From Kitasatospora sp. NBC_00240 (GTDB lineage Bacteria; Actinomycetota; Actinomycetes; Streptomycetales; Streptomycetaceae), in the NCBI RefSeq assembly GCF_026342405.1, contig NZ_JAPEMU010000002.1, forward strand, positions 124,001-188,000: a DNA stretch of 64,000 nucleotides. The letters run 5' to 3'. Positions 43,771 through 52,885 of the stretch are shown here, piece by piece. The number at the start of each line of letters is the position of its first letter. The stretch's first letter is position 1. Position numbers and translations under genes: made by a program. The notes below the pieces were generated by a model that was not told where the DNA came from, made no database searches, and saw nothing but the letters and a program-made list of their open reading frames with translations.

Positions 43771-45005
43771 GTGAAGGCGCCTTGGGCGATGTGCTCGCCC
43801 TCATGCCGCTCGTGGACGGTGTCCGCTCCGACGGGCCCGAGCAGGTCGATGCCATGCTCGTCGCGGGCGCGAACGATGTGCGCGGCAGTGACGTAGCCGG
43901 CATCCACAATGTGCTCGTCCGGCAGTAACTCCCGTGCCGCCAAGCCATGATGGACCGCATCGGTCATCTCCGTGTCACCGACCGTCGCGTCCGTCGTGAC
44001 AACATGAGTGATCACATGAGGGGCGTCCGGTTCGCAGGTTTCACTCAGATGGGTCTTGTAGCCGCACCAGCCCGAGCCCCGCTTCACGCTGTAACGGGCG
44101 TCCGGATCGTAGGGCGAGGCCAGGCGGTGTCTGCCCGGCGGGAGGTCCTTCGCCTCCCGCCAGCGCACTCCCTCACCGTCGCGGTGATACTGCTCGACCC
44201 AGGCCCGACGCAGGACCTGGACGGCGGGAACCTCCCGCAGCCAGCCCGGCGCACCGGGCGTAAAGGCGGCCTCCAGGAGTGTGAAGCCGTCCCGGCCGAC
44301 CTGCTCGGCCCACTTCTGTCGGACGTTCTCGCCTTTGGGGAAGCGGTAGGAATCGATCCGGGCTCCGTAGCGCTCGGCCCAGGCGGCGGTGATGTGTCCC
44401 GCCAGCCACTGCGGGGCCGCCGCGGCCAGCGCTTCCAGGGCCGCCCGCAGGGTCTCGCCGACGAACTCCATCCGGTTCAATGTCCTCACCGCGGCGAAGA
44501 CATGGGTGGAATCCGTCCGCTGGCGGCCACCGGCCCGTAGCAGCCCGAGCCCGGAGATCCGCTCCAGGACCAGGCCCAGGAGCCGCTCCTCCAGGCCGTG
44601 CCCGATCAGCCGGGCACGGAAGTCGCCCAGGACTGTGAAGTCAAAGCCGGGATCGTCAAGTTCCAGCCCGAGCAGGAACTTCCAGTCCATCCGGGCCCGC
44701 ACCTGGTCGGCGGCCTGCCGGTCGCTGAGCCCCTCCGCGAACTGCAGCACCGACACCAGCGCCAGAGCCCCGGGCGAGATCGCCGGCCGACCTCGGACGG
44801 GGAACGCCTCCGCAAACGACTCGTCCTCGAACAGCGGACCAAGCGCTTCCCGGAGGCGGATCGCCAGCGTTCCCTTCGGGAACGAGGCCCGCACCACCCG
44901 CGCGGTCAGCTCCGGCACCCCGACATCCCGCCGCGACTCCAGCAACACCCGGCCCCCTTGATCGACGACAAGCCCGATCCTGGCAGCTGGACCATCCGCC
45001 ATCAC
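43771..45005 (-). pseudogene. IS1182-family transposase, N-terminal part
   Basis: Starts MADGPAARIGLVVDQGGRVL and follows the IS1182 pattern: EDESFAEAFPVRGRPAISPG, LQFAEGLSDRQAADQVRARM, the catalytic region in LRAGGRQRTDSTHVFAAV, and VDAGYVTAAHIVRARDEHGI. After EGEHIAQGAF the frame enters the IS112-like element and ends there. The remainder is at 40919-41425. Confidence 0.85.
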
Positions 45006-45189
45006 CGGTTTGCGGATTTCCCAACGGAGTCCTTCAGGCCGGGGAGGAATGGGTCCTGGCTCTGGGCCGCGAGGCGGCGGAGCGATCTTCGCAGGTTCTG
45101 ACGTGGCCCGTCAGTGCCTGCCGGTGGGTTGGTCTTGCGCCCCTCGGATAGTCCTATCGCATCTACCCGACGGTGGGTCAGTGTGCTGC

Positions 45190-45330
45190 ACCGATAGGGA
45201 CGTTCGGATGTGCTCGGGTGGTGTCCTTTAACGATGTGAGGTGCCCCAAGGCCGGGAAATTAGCGTTTTTGCAGGTCATGCAAGCCCGTTTATGGGTTGA
45301 GGCGAAAGCGCAAGGGAGCTCGTTGGTACA
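45190..45330 (+). pseudogene. Short N-terminal TnpB remnant
   Basis: GTFGCARVVSFNDVRCPKAG matches the RTFGCARVVYNDAL motif near the N-terminus of TnpB (as in the copy at 17.3 kb). After about 45 codons the similarity fades. It is a third, minimal IS605-type relic. Confidence 0.5.
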
Positions 45331-45764
45331 GGCAGTCGACCAAGACAGCTTGCTCCATGCGGGTTCATTTTGCCCTGCCGTCCGCCCTCGGCGACGGCCG
45401 TCACCCGTACGGTGAGAGCTGACCGCCGTGGTGCCGTTCGAGCTGCAGGAACTGCGCAGCACACAGAGGGTGGCGAATTTGGGGGACGAGAGCCCGGGGC
45501 ACCCGTCGCGCGGATACCAGCCGACGAGCCCCGTCGCGCCACAGCCCGTCCAGCCGTCTCTCACCCACATCGCCGTCGTACCGCCCGGGTTGCCCGCCCG
45601 TGCGATCCGCGTGGTCAGAGACGGGACTCGCTCACCGGAACGGGGACGGGGACGGAGAGACATCAGACATCTCGGCAACTGGATCAACCTACGAAACAGC
45701 CCCGAGCATCCCCGCTGATCATGCTCGCGCGCCGGGAACACCAAGATTCCCGACAGAGTCAAGC
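45331..45764. other. Gene-free spacer
   Basis: About 430 bases where I see no credible gene, RNA or repeat. Open frames on either strand here lack recognisable motifs and ribosome-binding sites. Confidence 0.4.
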
Positions 45765-48068
45765 TCAGGCGCTCGGCCGGCTGGCGGCCCAGGAGGCTAC
45801 CTGGGAACGCGTGGTGAACCCAAGTTTCGTCAGGATGTTGGCTACATGGCACTCGGCTGTGCGCCGGGCGATGACCAGCCGTTCGGCGATGCACCTGTTG
45901 GACAGGCCCTCGGCGAGCATCTGGATGACCTGCTTCTCTCGCTGGGTGAATGCAACACACTCGGCGGGGGGCGACTCGGAGTGTCCGGAGGTCTCTTCTC
46001 CCAATGCGTAGCTGATGCCTTTGTCCACGGGGAGCACGGCACCGCTGTGGAAAGCCTGTTGGTAGGCCACCTCGCCCAGGGCCACTTTGATCTGCTCCTC
46101 GACGGCACCATGCCAGTCCTGTAGAAGTTCGAAGCCGGCCAGCAACGGTCCGAGGGGCCCCAGCGGCTCCCACAGCACGCTGCTCACTCCCAGTAGCCGG
46201 GCAGCGCGCTCGGGGTCGCCGAGATCCATGGTGGACCAGGCCAGGTACTCCATCGCACAGCCGATGCCGAGCAGGTCGTTGAAAGGCTGCTTGCAGCGGA
46301 TCGCCTCCCGCAGGTATTGGGTGGCCTGTCGGCCGTCGTGCTGACGCCATTCTGCAAGGCCGAGATAGGTCAGGCACCACGACAGGCAGTACTGCTCGCC
46401 GCTAGCCTTCAATTCTGCGGCGCACTCCTCGGCGATTGTGAGCGCGGCCTGGACCTGACCGGACATGCAGGAGGCCAGAGAAAGGATGACTCTTGCAACG
46501 ATGACGTGCGGGTTCGGCTCGCCTAGGGCCTGCTCCAGCCGGATGCCCTCGTTCAGCAAGGGCACGCTCTGGTCGAGTCCCTCGACCCTCAGGAGGTGAG
46601 CGAATCCGGAAAGGTATATGGCATGCGCGTGCATAGCCGCATCGTCCAGCCGTCGGGCGATCTGTTCGCACTCACCGATCATGGCCAGCGCCGCGTCCTT
46701 CTCGCCGCCGACGATGAGGAGGTAGGCATAGACCCAGAGGCCTATCGCCCGCTCGGAGCTGGGCTCAGGCTGCGAGGCCAAGGTGCGCCTCAGCCAGTAC
46801 TCGCCCTCTTTCTGCAGCCCTGACAGCATCCAGTAGAGCCACAGGGCGCCCGCCATATGGAGCCCTGTGCGCATCTCCGCCGGCTCACTGAGGCAGAACT
46901 CCAGCGCCGCGCGCAAGTTGGCGTGCTCCGCCCTCATCCTCACCAGCAACTCCGTCTGCCCGGGACCGAACCACTGCACCTGCAGTTGCTCAGCCTGCTC
47001 CAGGTAGTAGTCTCGATGCCGGCGGTGCAGCACTTCCTCCTCACGGGACTCCAGCAGGCGTTCGCGCCCGTACTGGCGGATGGTCTCCAGCATCCGGTAT
47101 CGCACCCGCCCTGCGGTCTCCTCTCGCAACAGAATCGACTTGTCCAACAGCCCGGCGATGGCCTCCAGGACCTCTTCGGCGGGCAGACCCTCACCCGCGC
47201 ACACGTGCTGGGCGGCCTCTAGATCGCAGCCCCCTGCGAATGCCGACAGCCGCGCCCACAGCAGCCGCTCGGTATCCGAGCACAGCTCAAAGCTCCAGTC
47301 CACCGCCGCCCGCAGCGAGCGGTGGCGCGGCTGCGCAGACCGATTTCCCCGTGTCAGCAGCGCGTACCGGTCCCCCTGGCGGGCCAGGAGCTCTTCCACC
47401 GAAAGAACGCGCATCCGCACCGCGGCAAGCTCGATCGCCAGAGGCAGTCCGTCCAGGTGCCGGCAAAGCGACGCCACCGCCTGCCGGTTGTTCTCGGTCA
47501 CCAGGAAGCCGGGCACCGCTGCGGCGGCCCGCTCCGCGAACAAGGCCATCGACTCCGGGGTGGCTGTCGTGGTCAGGTCAGGGACGGGCAGCGTCGGCAC
47601 CATGAAGACGCTCTCGCCATCGATGCCCATCGGCTCGCGGCTGGTAGCCAGGATCCGCAGTCGCGGACAGGCGGGCAGCAATCGGGCGACCAGCTCCGCG
47701 CACCCCTCCACCAAGTGCTCACAGTTGTCCAGCACCAGCAGCAGCTGCTTGTCCCGGAGGTAGTCCGTCAGCGCCGCCACTGGCTCCTGTGTTGGACTGC
47801 GCAGGCCCACAGCCTCCATAACCGTCAGCGCCAGCAGGTCCGTTTCTCCCACCTCCGCCAGTGGTGCCAGCCACACCCCGTCGGGAAAGGCTCGACGCAG
47901 CTGCCGCGCAACCTGCAGCGCCAACCGGGTCTTTCCCACCCCGCCCACTCCGGTCAGCGTCGCCAGCCGGGAGGAGGAGAGCATTTTCTTCACCTGTGAC
48001 ACCTCGCCCTGGCGTCCCACCAGAGACGTCACATCGACTGGGAGGTTGTCACGCACTGCAGTGGTCAC
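45765..48068 (-). CDS. LuxR-family regulator with AfsR/NB-ARC-like ATPase domain
   Basis: 767 residues. The N-terminal TSLVGRQGEVSQVKKMLSS leads to Walker A TGVGGVGKTRLAL, Walker B LLLVLDNCEHLVEG and ILATSREPMGIDGE, and then DGLPLAIELAAVRMRVLS. A TPR-like middle (about 380-680) follows, and the C-terminal LuxR HTH is FTQREKQVIQMLAEGLSN and VIARRTAECHVANILTKLGF. The frame is complete. I prefer GTG 48068, which has GGAGG eight bases upstream, to the in-frame TTG at 48083 inside that Shine-Dalgarno. Decayed relatives lie at 14.1-14.6 and 29.9-30.2 kb. Its upstream region carries an IS112-like end fragment and the block shared with the transporter gene at 54 kb. Confidence 0.9.
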   Translation of the reverse strand: MTTAVRDNLPVDVTSLVGRQGEVSQVKKMLSSSRLATLTGVGGVGKTRLALQVARQLRRAFPDGVWLAPLAEVGETDLLALTVMEAVGLRSPTQEPVAALTDYLRDKQLLLVLDNCEHLVEGCAELVARLLPACPRLRILATSREPMGIDGESVFMVPTLPVPDLTTTATPESMALFAERAAAAVPGFLVTENNRQAVASLCRHLDGLPLAIELAAVRMRVLSVEELLARQGDRYALLTRGNRSAQPRHRSLRAAVDWSFELCSDTERLLWARLSAFAGGCDLEAAQHVCAGEGLPAEEVLEAIAGLLDKSILLREETAGRVRYRMLETIRQYGRERLLESREEEVLHRRHRDYYLEQAEQLQVQWFGPGQTELLVRMRAEHANLRAALEFCLSEPAEMRTGLHMAGALWLYWMLSGLQKEGEYWLRRTLASQPEPSSERAIGLWVYAYLLIVGGEKDAALAMIGECEQIARRLDDAAMHAHAIYLSGFAHLLRVEGLDQSVPLLNEGIRLEQALGEPNPHVIVARVILSLASCMSGQVQAALTIAEECAAELKASGEQYCLSWCLTYLGLAEWRQHDGRQATQYLREAIRCKQPFNDLLGIGCAMEYLAWSTMDLGDPERAARLLGVSSVLWEPLGPLGPLLAGFELLQDWHGAVEEQIKVALGEVAYQQAFHSGAVLPVDKGISYALGEETSGHSESPPAECVAFTQREKQVIQMLAEGLSNRCIAERLVIARRTAECHVANILTKLGFTTRSQVASWAASRPSA

Positions 48069-48191
48069 GAGAACCGCCTCCAAACGGCCAAGACCGCAGC
48101 CCTTGCGCAGGCGTCAGGGCGACCGGCATGGAGACCTCTTCTAGGATCAGGGAAGGCGAGTCGACCGGCCTTGCCGGTAGTCCCTCCTCCA

Positions 48192-48242
48192 TCCACGACC
48201 GTCCGGCCGTCACCCGATCGGTGACCGCTCTGAAAGGGCTCA
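48192..48242 (-). repeat. Solo IS112-like terminal fragment
   Basis: 48 of 51 bases match 43721-43771, the outer right end of the IS112-like element, including the GAGCC(T/C)TTTCAGAGCGG terminus. No transposase accompanies it. It lies between the LuxR-type gene start (48068) and the conserved block at 48278-48356, so it lengthens that gene's leader. Confidence 0.75.
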
Positions 48243-48277
48243 TTGCTTCCAATCCCCTGATGAGGTTCCGCGCTGCG

Positions 48278-48356
48278 GGCCGGTCGCCGGGTGGTACTGC
48301 GACCTGGCAGAAACGTTAGGAACAGGCTCGGGTCGCCTCCTGGGCGCACCGCCCAG
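48278..48356 (-). promoter_or_regulatory. Conserved upstream block with palindromic operator, copy 1
   Basis: A 79-nt block upstream of the LuxR-type regulator, closely matching 53991-54067 upstream of the transporter genes. On the minus strand it begins with a perfect palindrome CTGGGCG-GTG-CGCCCAG (48340-48356), then AGGAGGCGACC, GAGCCTGTTCCTAACGTTT and CTGCGACC-like sequence. TAACGT could be a -10 element. Conservation between two otherwise unrelated genes suggests a shared regulator. Confidence 0.6.
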
Positions 48357-48569
48357 TCGTAGTAATCACGCTGTGCAGCAGGCCACAGCCCCACTGACAG
48401 CCGACACGTGCCAGGACGTCGTTGAGCGGGTTCACAGGTTGGGAACCCGCTGGTGGCAAACACTTTGAGTGCTGTGAGGAAGACCCCGACTGACTTCGGC
48501 TTTTGCAACTGGATAGGTGCTGCTGAGTGGGGGCGTACTGGATCGCCGGTTGGTAGGGACCTGTGGTGA

Positions 48570-48965
48570 TCAGGTGGTGGCGGGCATCCAGGGGCTGCCG
48601 TGCATGACCTGGACGCGGACGTCGAGCATCCGCTGGTCATGGCAGGCTGCGGTGGCGAGGTGGGTACGGATCGCGGCGAATTCCCGGGCCCCTTGCAGAG
48701 TGCGCAGGCATCCGAAGACCTTGATCCTCAGCTTGGCCATTCTGATCGTCTGCTCGGCCGGGTTGTTGTCGAACGGCGGGACAGGGCAGGTAGTCAGCCC
48801 GGTGGTCGCTCAGGCGCTTGAACAGGGCGTGGTGCTTGGCCTCGGTCTTCGATGCGCGGGTGGCGGTCGCCCTGACACGGTCGGCGACCGCTCGCCGCAG
48901 TCCCCGCAGCCCGCGGGTCTTCGCCTGCTCGTCGATCCGGTTGGCTCCCGCTGCGCTGGCGCTCT
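48570..48965 (-). pseudogene. IS66-family transposase, C-terminal remnant
   Basis: PPFDNNPAEQTIRMAKLRIK, then VFGCLRTLQGAREFAAIRTH and LATAACHDQRMLDVRVQVMH before the stop at 48570. The VPFDNN-AE...R-KLR-K pattern is the C-terminal catalytic Glu region of IS66 TnpC. The upstream part is in other frames and soon ends against the IS701 fragment. Confidence 0.7.
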
Positions 48966-48984
48966 CGGCGGTGTTCTTCAGCGA

Positions 48985-49662
48985 GCGCGGCGTCGATGGC
49001 CCGGTAGGCCGCGCAACGCGCCGCCCGACCGCCGCGTTCAGGCACCATGACCAGCTCCCGCCGCCCTGGCCCAGTCGTAGAAGCGCTCGCCGTGGGAGCC
49101 CTTGTCGCCGGACAGACGCTTCCAGGCCTGCGGGGGCAACGCGGCGACCACTGGTCGACCCCGACCTCACGCCACCCGGTCGTGATGACGGTGTCGTTGA
49201 CGCTGGTACCGCGTTGCTCGAGCCAGACCCGCAGGTGCTTGACCCGCTCGTAGGCCTCGTCCCCGGTCACCCACGCGAACGGAACCCCGACATCGATCGC
49301 ACGCTGCAGTATCCATCGGAAGTGCGCGTTCTTCGTCGCGAACGGCCTTCATCGGGCACGCCGGCCGCCCGGCTCTCGGTCGTCCGTCTACGATGCCGGC
49401 AGGACAGCTCTCGGTCGACCAACGCGCGGCCCTTCGAGGAGGCGTAGGCCAAGAACGTGCCGACCTGGGAGTTCTCCGTCCTGCCCGCAGTCCCCGTGTA
49501 CTGGCGCTGTACCCCGGCTGACCGCGAGCCCTTCTTCAGGAAACTGGTGTCGTCGCCGATCAGGATCCCGTCCTTGGCCCCGATCGTCTCCACGACGAAG
49601 TCCCGCACATCGTCACGCACCCCGTCCGCGTCCCAGTCCGTCTCACCCAGCAGACGCTGCAT
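48985..49662 (-). pseudogene. IS701-family transposase fragment, frameshifted
   Basis: QRLLGETDWDADGVRDDVRD, GILIGDDTSFLKKGSRSAGV and QRQYTGTAGRTENSQVGTFL are typical of IS701/DDE_5 transposases, with the catalytic Asp in IGDDTSFLKKG. The later parts (VTGDEAYERVKHLRVWLEQR, ELVMVPERGG) are in other frames. It is truncated at both ends by other IS pieces. Confidence 0.75.
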
Positions 49663-50020
49663 TCAGCTGATCGGCGCTGCGGCCGCGCCCGTAGACATGG
49701 CAGAACAGGCGGTCATCGCTAGTCCGCGCGTCGGGGCGGAGCCAGTTGGAGATATCGACGGCCAGGGCGAGGCGCCCGTCGGTGAGCCGGGGAATCGGTA
49801 GGGCGGCCAGTGTGCGTCGCAGCCGGGGCTGGCTCGAACCAGCCCCGGTCCAGCGGGGCGTACACCGCGCCGTGCCCGCGCCGGTGCTCGGCCACCAGCG
49901 TCTTGACCGGCCTGTCCGTGCACAAGAGCGCGTCGGTGAGCTCGAAGAGCACATCCGCTCGCTTGTACAAGCAGTCGTAGAACTCGACCCGAAAGCGGAC
50001 ATGATGCCCAACGCGTCACC
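49663..50020 (-). pseudogene. N-terminal fragment of another DDE transposase
   Basis: EFYDCLYKRADVLFELTDAL, LVAEHRRGHGAVYAPLDRGW, LAALPIPRLTDGRLALAVDI and SNWLRPDARTSDDRLFCHVY match the N-terminal third of a widespread streptomycete transposase, with its first catalytic Asp in AVDISNWLRPDA. I recall this family only by pattern, so the name is open. One frameshift lies near 49840. It runs straight into the IS701 fragment. Confidence 0.55.
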
Positions 50021-50298
50021 TGCGGGCGCGCCGACGGGGAGACTCATGGGCAGCGGCCATTCTCTCGTGCTTCGTGACTCGACATCTCGAAGCGCGGCGA
50101 ACGGCCGCACCCGCTGTCCCGGAGAGAACCGCAGACCAGCAAGTCGGGTGACCCGTGGGGTTGAATATCAAGCTGAGCTGAGAGTGCCCGGTCGTCGTCG
50201 GCACGGCACTCGGCCTGTCTGATCTTCCCGTCAGTGATGAGGGCCGCACGAGCGTGGCAGCTGGTCAGCCGCACCCCGATTCGTCTATGGCCATTCAC

Positions 50299-52854
50299 CT
50301 AATTCCTTCGCCGACGGAGCAACCTGTCGCATCCCACTGCAGCAAGGATCAGCAAACCCTGCACAACCTGCAGATACAGGGTGTCCCAGCCCAACAGGTT
50401 GAACCCGTTACCGATCAAGGTAATGAGCAGTACACCGATCAATCCGCGCCAGATCGCACCTTCTCCGCCGAGGACGCTGGTACCGCCTACCACGGCGGCC
50501 GCTATCGCGGTCAGCTCCATGCCTGTGCCCATGTCCGCCTGCGCCGCTCCGCCACGCGCGGCGAGCACCAGCCCGGCCAGTGCCGCGCACACTCCGCTGA
50601 TCGCGAAGACCGCGATTCGGACCTGGCCGACACGGATGCCGGACAGCCGCGCAGCCTCTTCGTTGCCACCGAGCGCATAGATCCGCCGGCCGAAGGTGGT
50701 CCGTGAGAGCACCGCCCAGCAAATCGCTGCGACCAGCAAGAACAGCAGCGACGCTGCGGTGATGCCGCCGAGAACTGTCGGCTGGCTGAGCGCCTGGAAG
50801 GCTCGGGCCTGTGTCTCGGGCGGATACACGATTGCACCACCTGTCAGCACTACGGCAAGCCCGCGGTAGGCGATACCCAGGGCGAGTGTGGCGATGAACG
50901 AATGGACCTTCAGCAGGATCACGACCAGCCCGTTGAGTACTCCGAGCACACCGCCGGTCAGCACCCCCGCAACGATGCCGGCTGGCACCCCGGCGTGGGT
51001 GGTGACCGTCACGGAGACGATCGCGGACACGGCCAGCACCGCGCTCATGGATAGGTCGAACGCGCCTGAGATGATGACGATGGTGGCGGCGCAGGTGAGC
51101 AGCCCGACCACCGCGGCCTGGTCGAGCAGGTTGACCATGTTGCCGGTGGTCATGAAGGTCTGGGTGGTCACGGACAGCGTGACCACGATCATCGCCACGA
51201 TCAGCACGATCCCGAAGTCGCGCAGCCTGGTGAGTCTGCTATTGGTAGCCCGTTCAGCCGCTTCGGCCGTGCCGCCCTTCGGCTCAGCGGTGATGGCCAT
51301 GCGTGCCTCCAGGCGGGCTGCGGGTTGAGGTGGTTCGGGAGATGTGTCCTGGACAGGCGGGCTGTCGGCGAAGGCCAGGGAGAGCACCTGTTCGCGTGTC
51401 GCCTCGCCGCGGGCGATCTCCGCGACGAACCTGCCGTGCCTCATGACCAGCACACGGTGCGCGAGCCCGAGCACCTCTTCGATCTCGGAAGAGACCATGA
51501 GCACGGCCGTTCCCTGGGCTGCGAGGTCGAGCAGGAGCTGGTGGATCTGGCGCTTGGCCGCCACGTCCACTCCGCGAGTCGGCTCATCGACGAGGAGTAC
51601 CTTGGGCTGCTCGAGCAGCCACTTGCCGAATAGCACCTTCTGCTGGTTGCCGCCCGATAGTGTCCAGACCGGGCCGCTCAGGTCGGCGCCCCGGACATCG
51701 AGTTCTCGGAGCATGGATGCGGCGGCCGATGCTTCGGCGCGACGGCGAACGAAACCGCTGCGCTGGCGTGCGTCCAAGCTGGCCAGCGCCATGTTCTCGC
51801 GGACCGCGCTTCCCATGACCAGTCCCTGCCTCTTGCGGGACTCCGGGACCATGGCCATCCCTGCTCGCATGGCCTGCCACGGCGAGCCGCCCGGAACGGT
51901 GTGGCCGTCCACTTCGACGTGTCCGCTGTCACGCGGATCGGCACCGAAGAGCGCGCGCAGCATCTCTGACCGGCCGCTGCCGACCAGTCCGGCGATACCC
52001 ACGATCTCGCCAGCTCGTACCTCCATGGACACGCCTTGGACCGCACTACCACGGCGCAGGTCACGGACTGCGAGGAGCACGGGAGCCGTGCTGGGCAGCG
52101 GGACCGGTTCGGGGTAGAGCAGGTCGATCGGGCGCCCGGCCATGTGCTCGACCAGGCTGTCCGGCGTCTGCTCTGATGCCGGTCCTGTGATCACGTGCTG
52201 GCCGTCCCGGAGCACGGTGATGTCGTCGCACACTGACAGCAGTTCGTCGAGGAAGTGAGATACGAGGACGATCGCCACGCCGTCGGCGGCGAGCTGCCGG
52301 ACGATGTCCAGGAGTCGGTCCGTCTCCGTCTTTGTGAACAGTGCAGTGGGTTCGTCCATGCCGATGACCGAGGCGCCGGACGCCAGCGCCCGGAGGATTT
52401 CTACCTGCTGTTGCACCGCAAGTGGTAGGTCGCGTGCCAGAGCCGTCGGATCCAGCTCGAATCCGGTACGCCGCAGCAGCCGGACGAAGTCCCGGCTGTC
52501 GTGTCGCGCGGTGAGCCAACCCAGTCGGTTGCACCATCGGCCGAGGTAGACGTTGTCCAGCACGGTCATCGCCGGGACCAGCGCGGGTTCTTGAGAGATC
52601 AGCGCGAAGCCGTGCCGCAGGGCGTCTGCTGGCGAGCCGATGGAGATCGGTCTGTTATCCACCAGTACCCGGCCGACGTCCGGGGTCACCGCGCCGCACA
52701 CTGCCTTCAGTAGCGTTGACTTGCCCGCGCCGTTCTCGCCGAGCAGCCCGTGCACCCGGCCGCCGTGCAACGTCATCGACACGTCACGCAGTACCGGTAC
52801 GCCGCCGTAGGCCTTGCTGTACCGCTCGAGGTCGATTCTGACCGGGTGGGGCAC
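50299..52854 (-). CDS. Fused ABC transporter ATPase-permease (RbsA-RbsC type)
   Basis: 851 residues. Residues 1-490 are a double-ABC ATPase of the CUT2 class: first half Walker A GENGAGKST, second half signature LSGGNQQKVLFGKWL and Walker B LLVDEPTRGVD. After a linker of about 35 residues, residues 530-850 form an RbsC-like permease with about ten helices (FGIVLIVAMIVVTLSV..., IIISGAFDLSMSAVLAVSAI). In most bacteria these are two proteins. I start at GTG 52854, with AAGAGGAGA six bases upstream. It follows the binding protein gene by 31 bases. CUT2 systems import pentoses, nucleosides and similar small polar compounds. Confidence 0.92.
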   Translation of the reverse strand: MPHPVRIDLERYSKAYGGVPVLRDVSMTLHGGRVHGLLGENGAGKSTLLKAVCGAVTPDVGRVLVDNRPISIGSPADALRHGFALISQEPALVPAMTVLDNVYLGRWCNRLGWLTARHDSRDFVRLLRRTGFELDPTALARDLPLAVQQQVEILRALASGASVIGMDEPTALFTKTETDRLLDIVRQLAADGVAIVLVSHFLDELLSVCDDITVLRDGQHVITGPASEQTPDSLVEHMAGRPIDLLYPEPVPLPSTAPVLLAVRDLRRGSAVQGVSMEVRAGEIVGIAGLVGSGRSEMLRALFGADPRDSGHVEVDGHTVPGGSPWQAMRAGMAMVPESRKRQGLVMGSAVRENMALASLDARQRSGFVRRRAEASAAASMLRELDVRGADLSGPVWTLSGGNQQKVLFGKWLLEQPKVLLVDEPTRGVDVAAKRQIHQLLLDLAAQGTAVLMVSSEIEEVLGLAHRVLVMRHGRFVAEIARGEATREQVLSLAFADSPPVQDTSPEPPQPAARLEARMAITAEPKGGTAEAAERATNSRLTRLRDFGIVLIVAMIVVTLSVTTQTFMTTGNMVNLLDQAAVVGLLTCAATIVIISGAFDLSMSAVLAVSAIVSVTVTTHAGVPAGIVAGVLTGGVLGVLNGLVVILLKVHSFIATLALGIAYRGLAVVLTGGAIVYPPETQARAFQALSQPTVLGGITAASLLFLLVAAICWAVLSRTTFGRRIYALGGNEEAARLSGIRVGQVRIAVFAISGVCAALAGLVLAARGGAAQADMGTGMELTAIAAAVVGGTSVLGGEGAIWRGLIGVLLITLIGNGFNLLGWDTLYLQVVQGLLILAAVGCDRLLRRRRN

Positions 52855-52885
52855 CGGGTCTCCTCTTGCCCTGCCGGAGTGGCGC

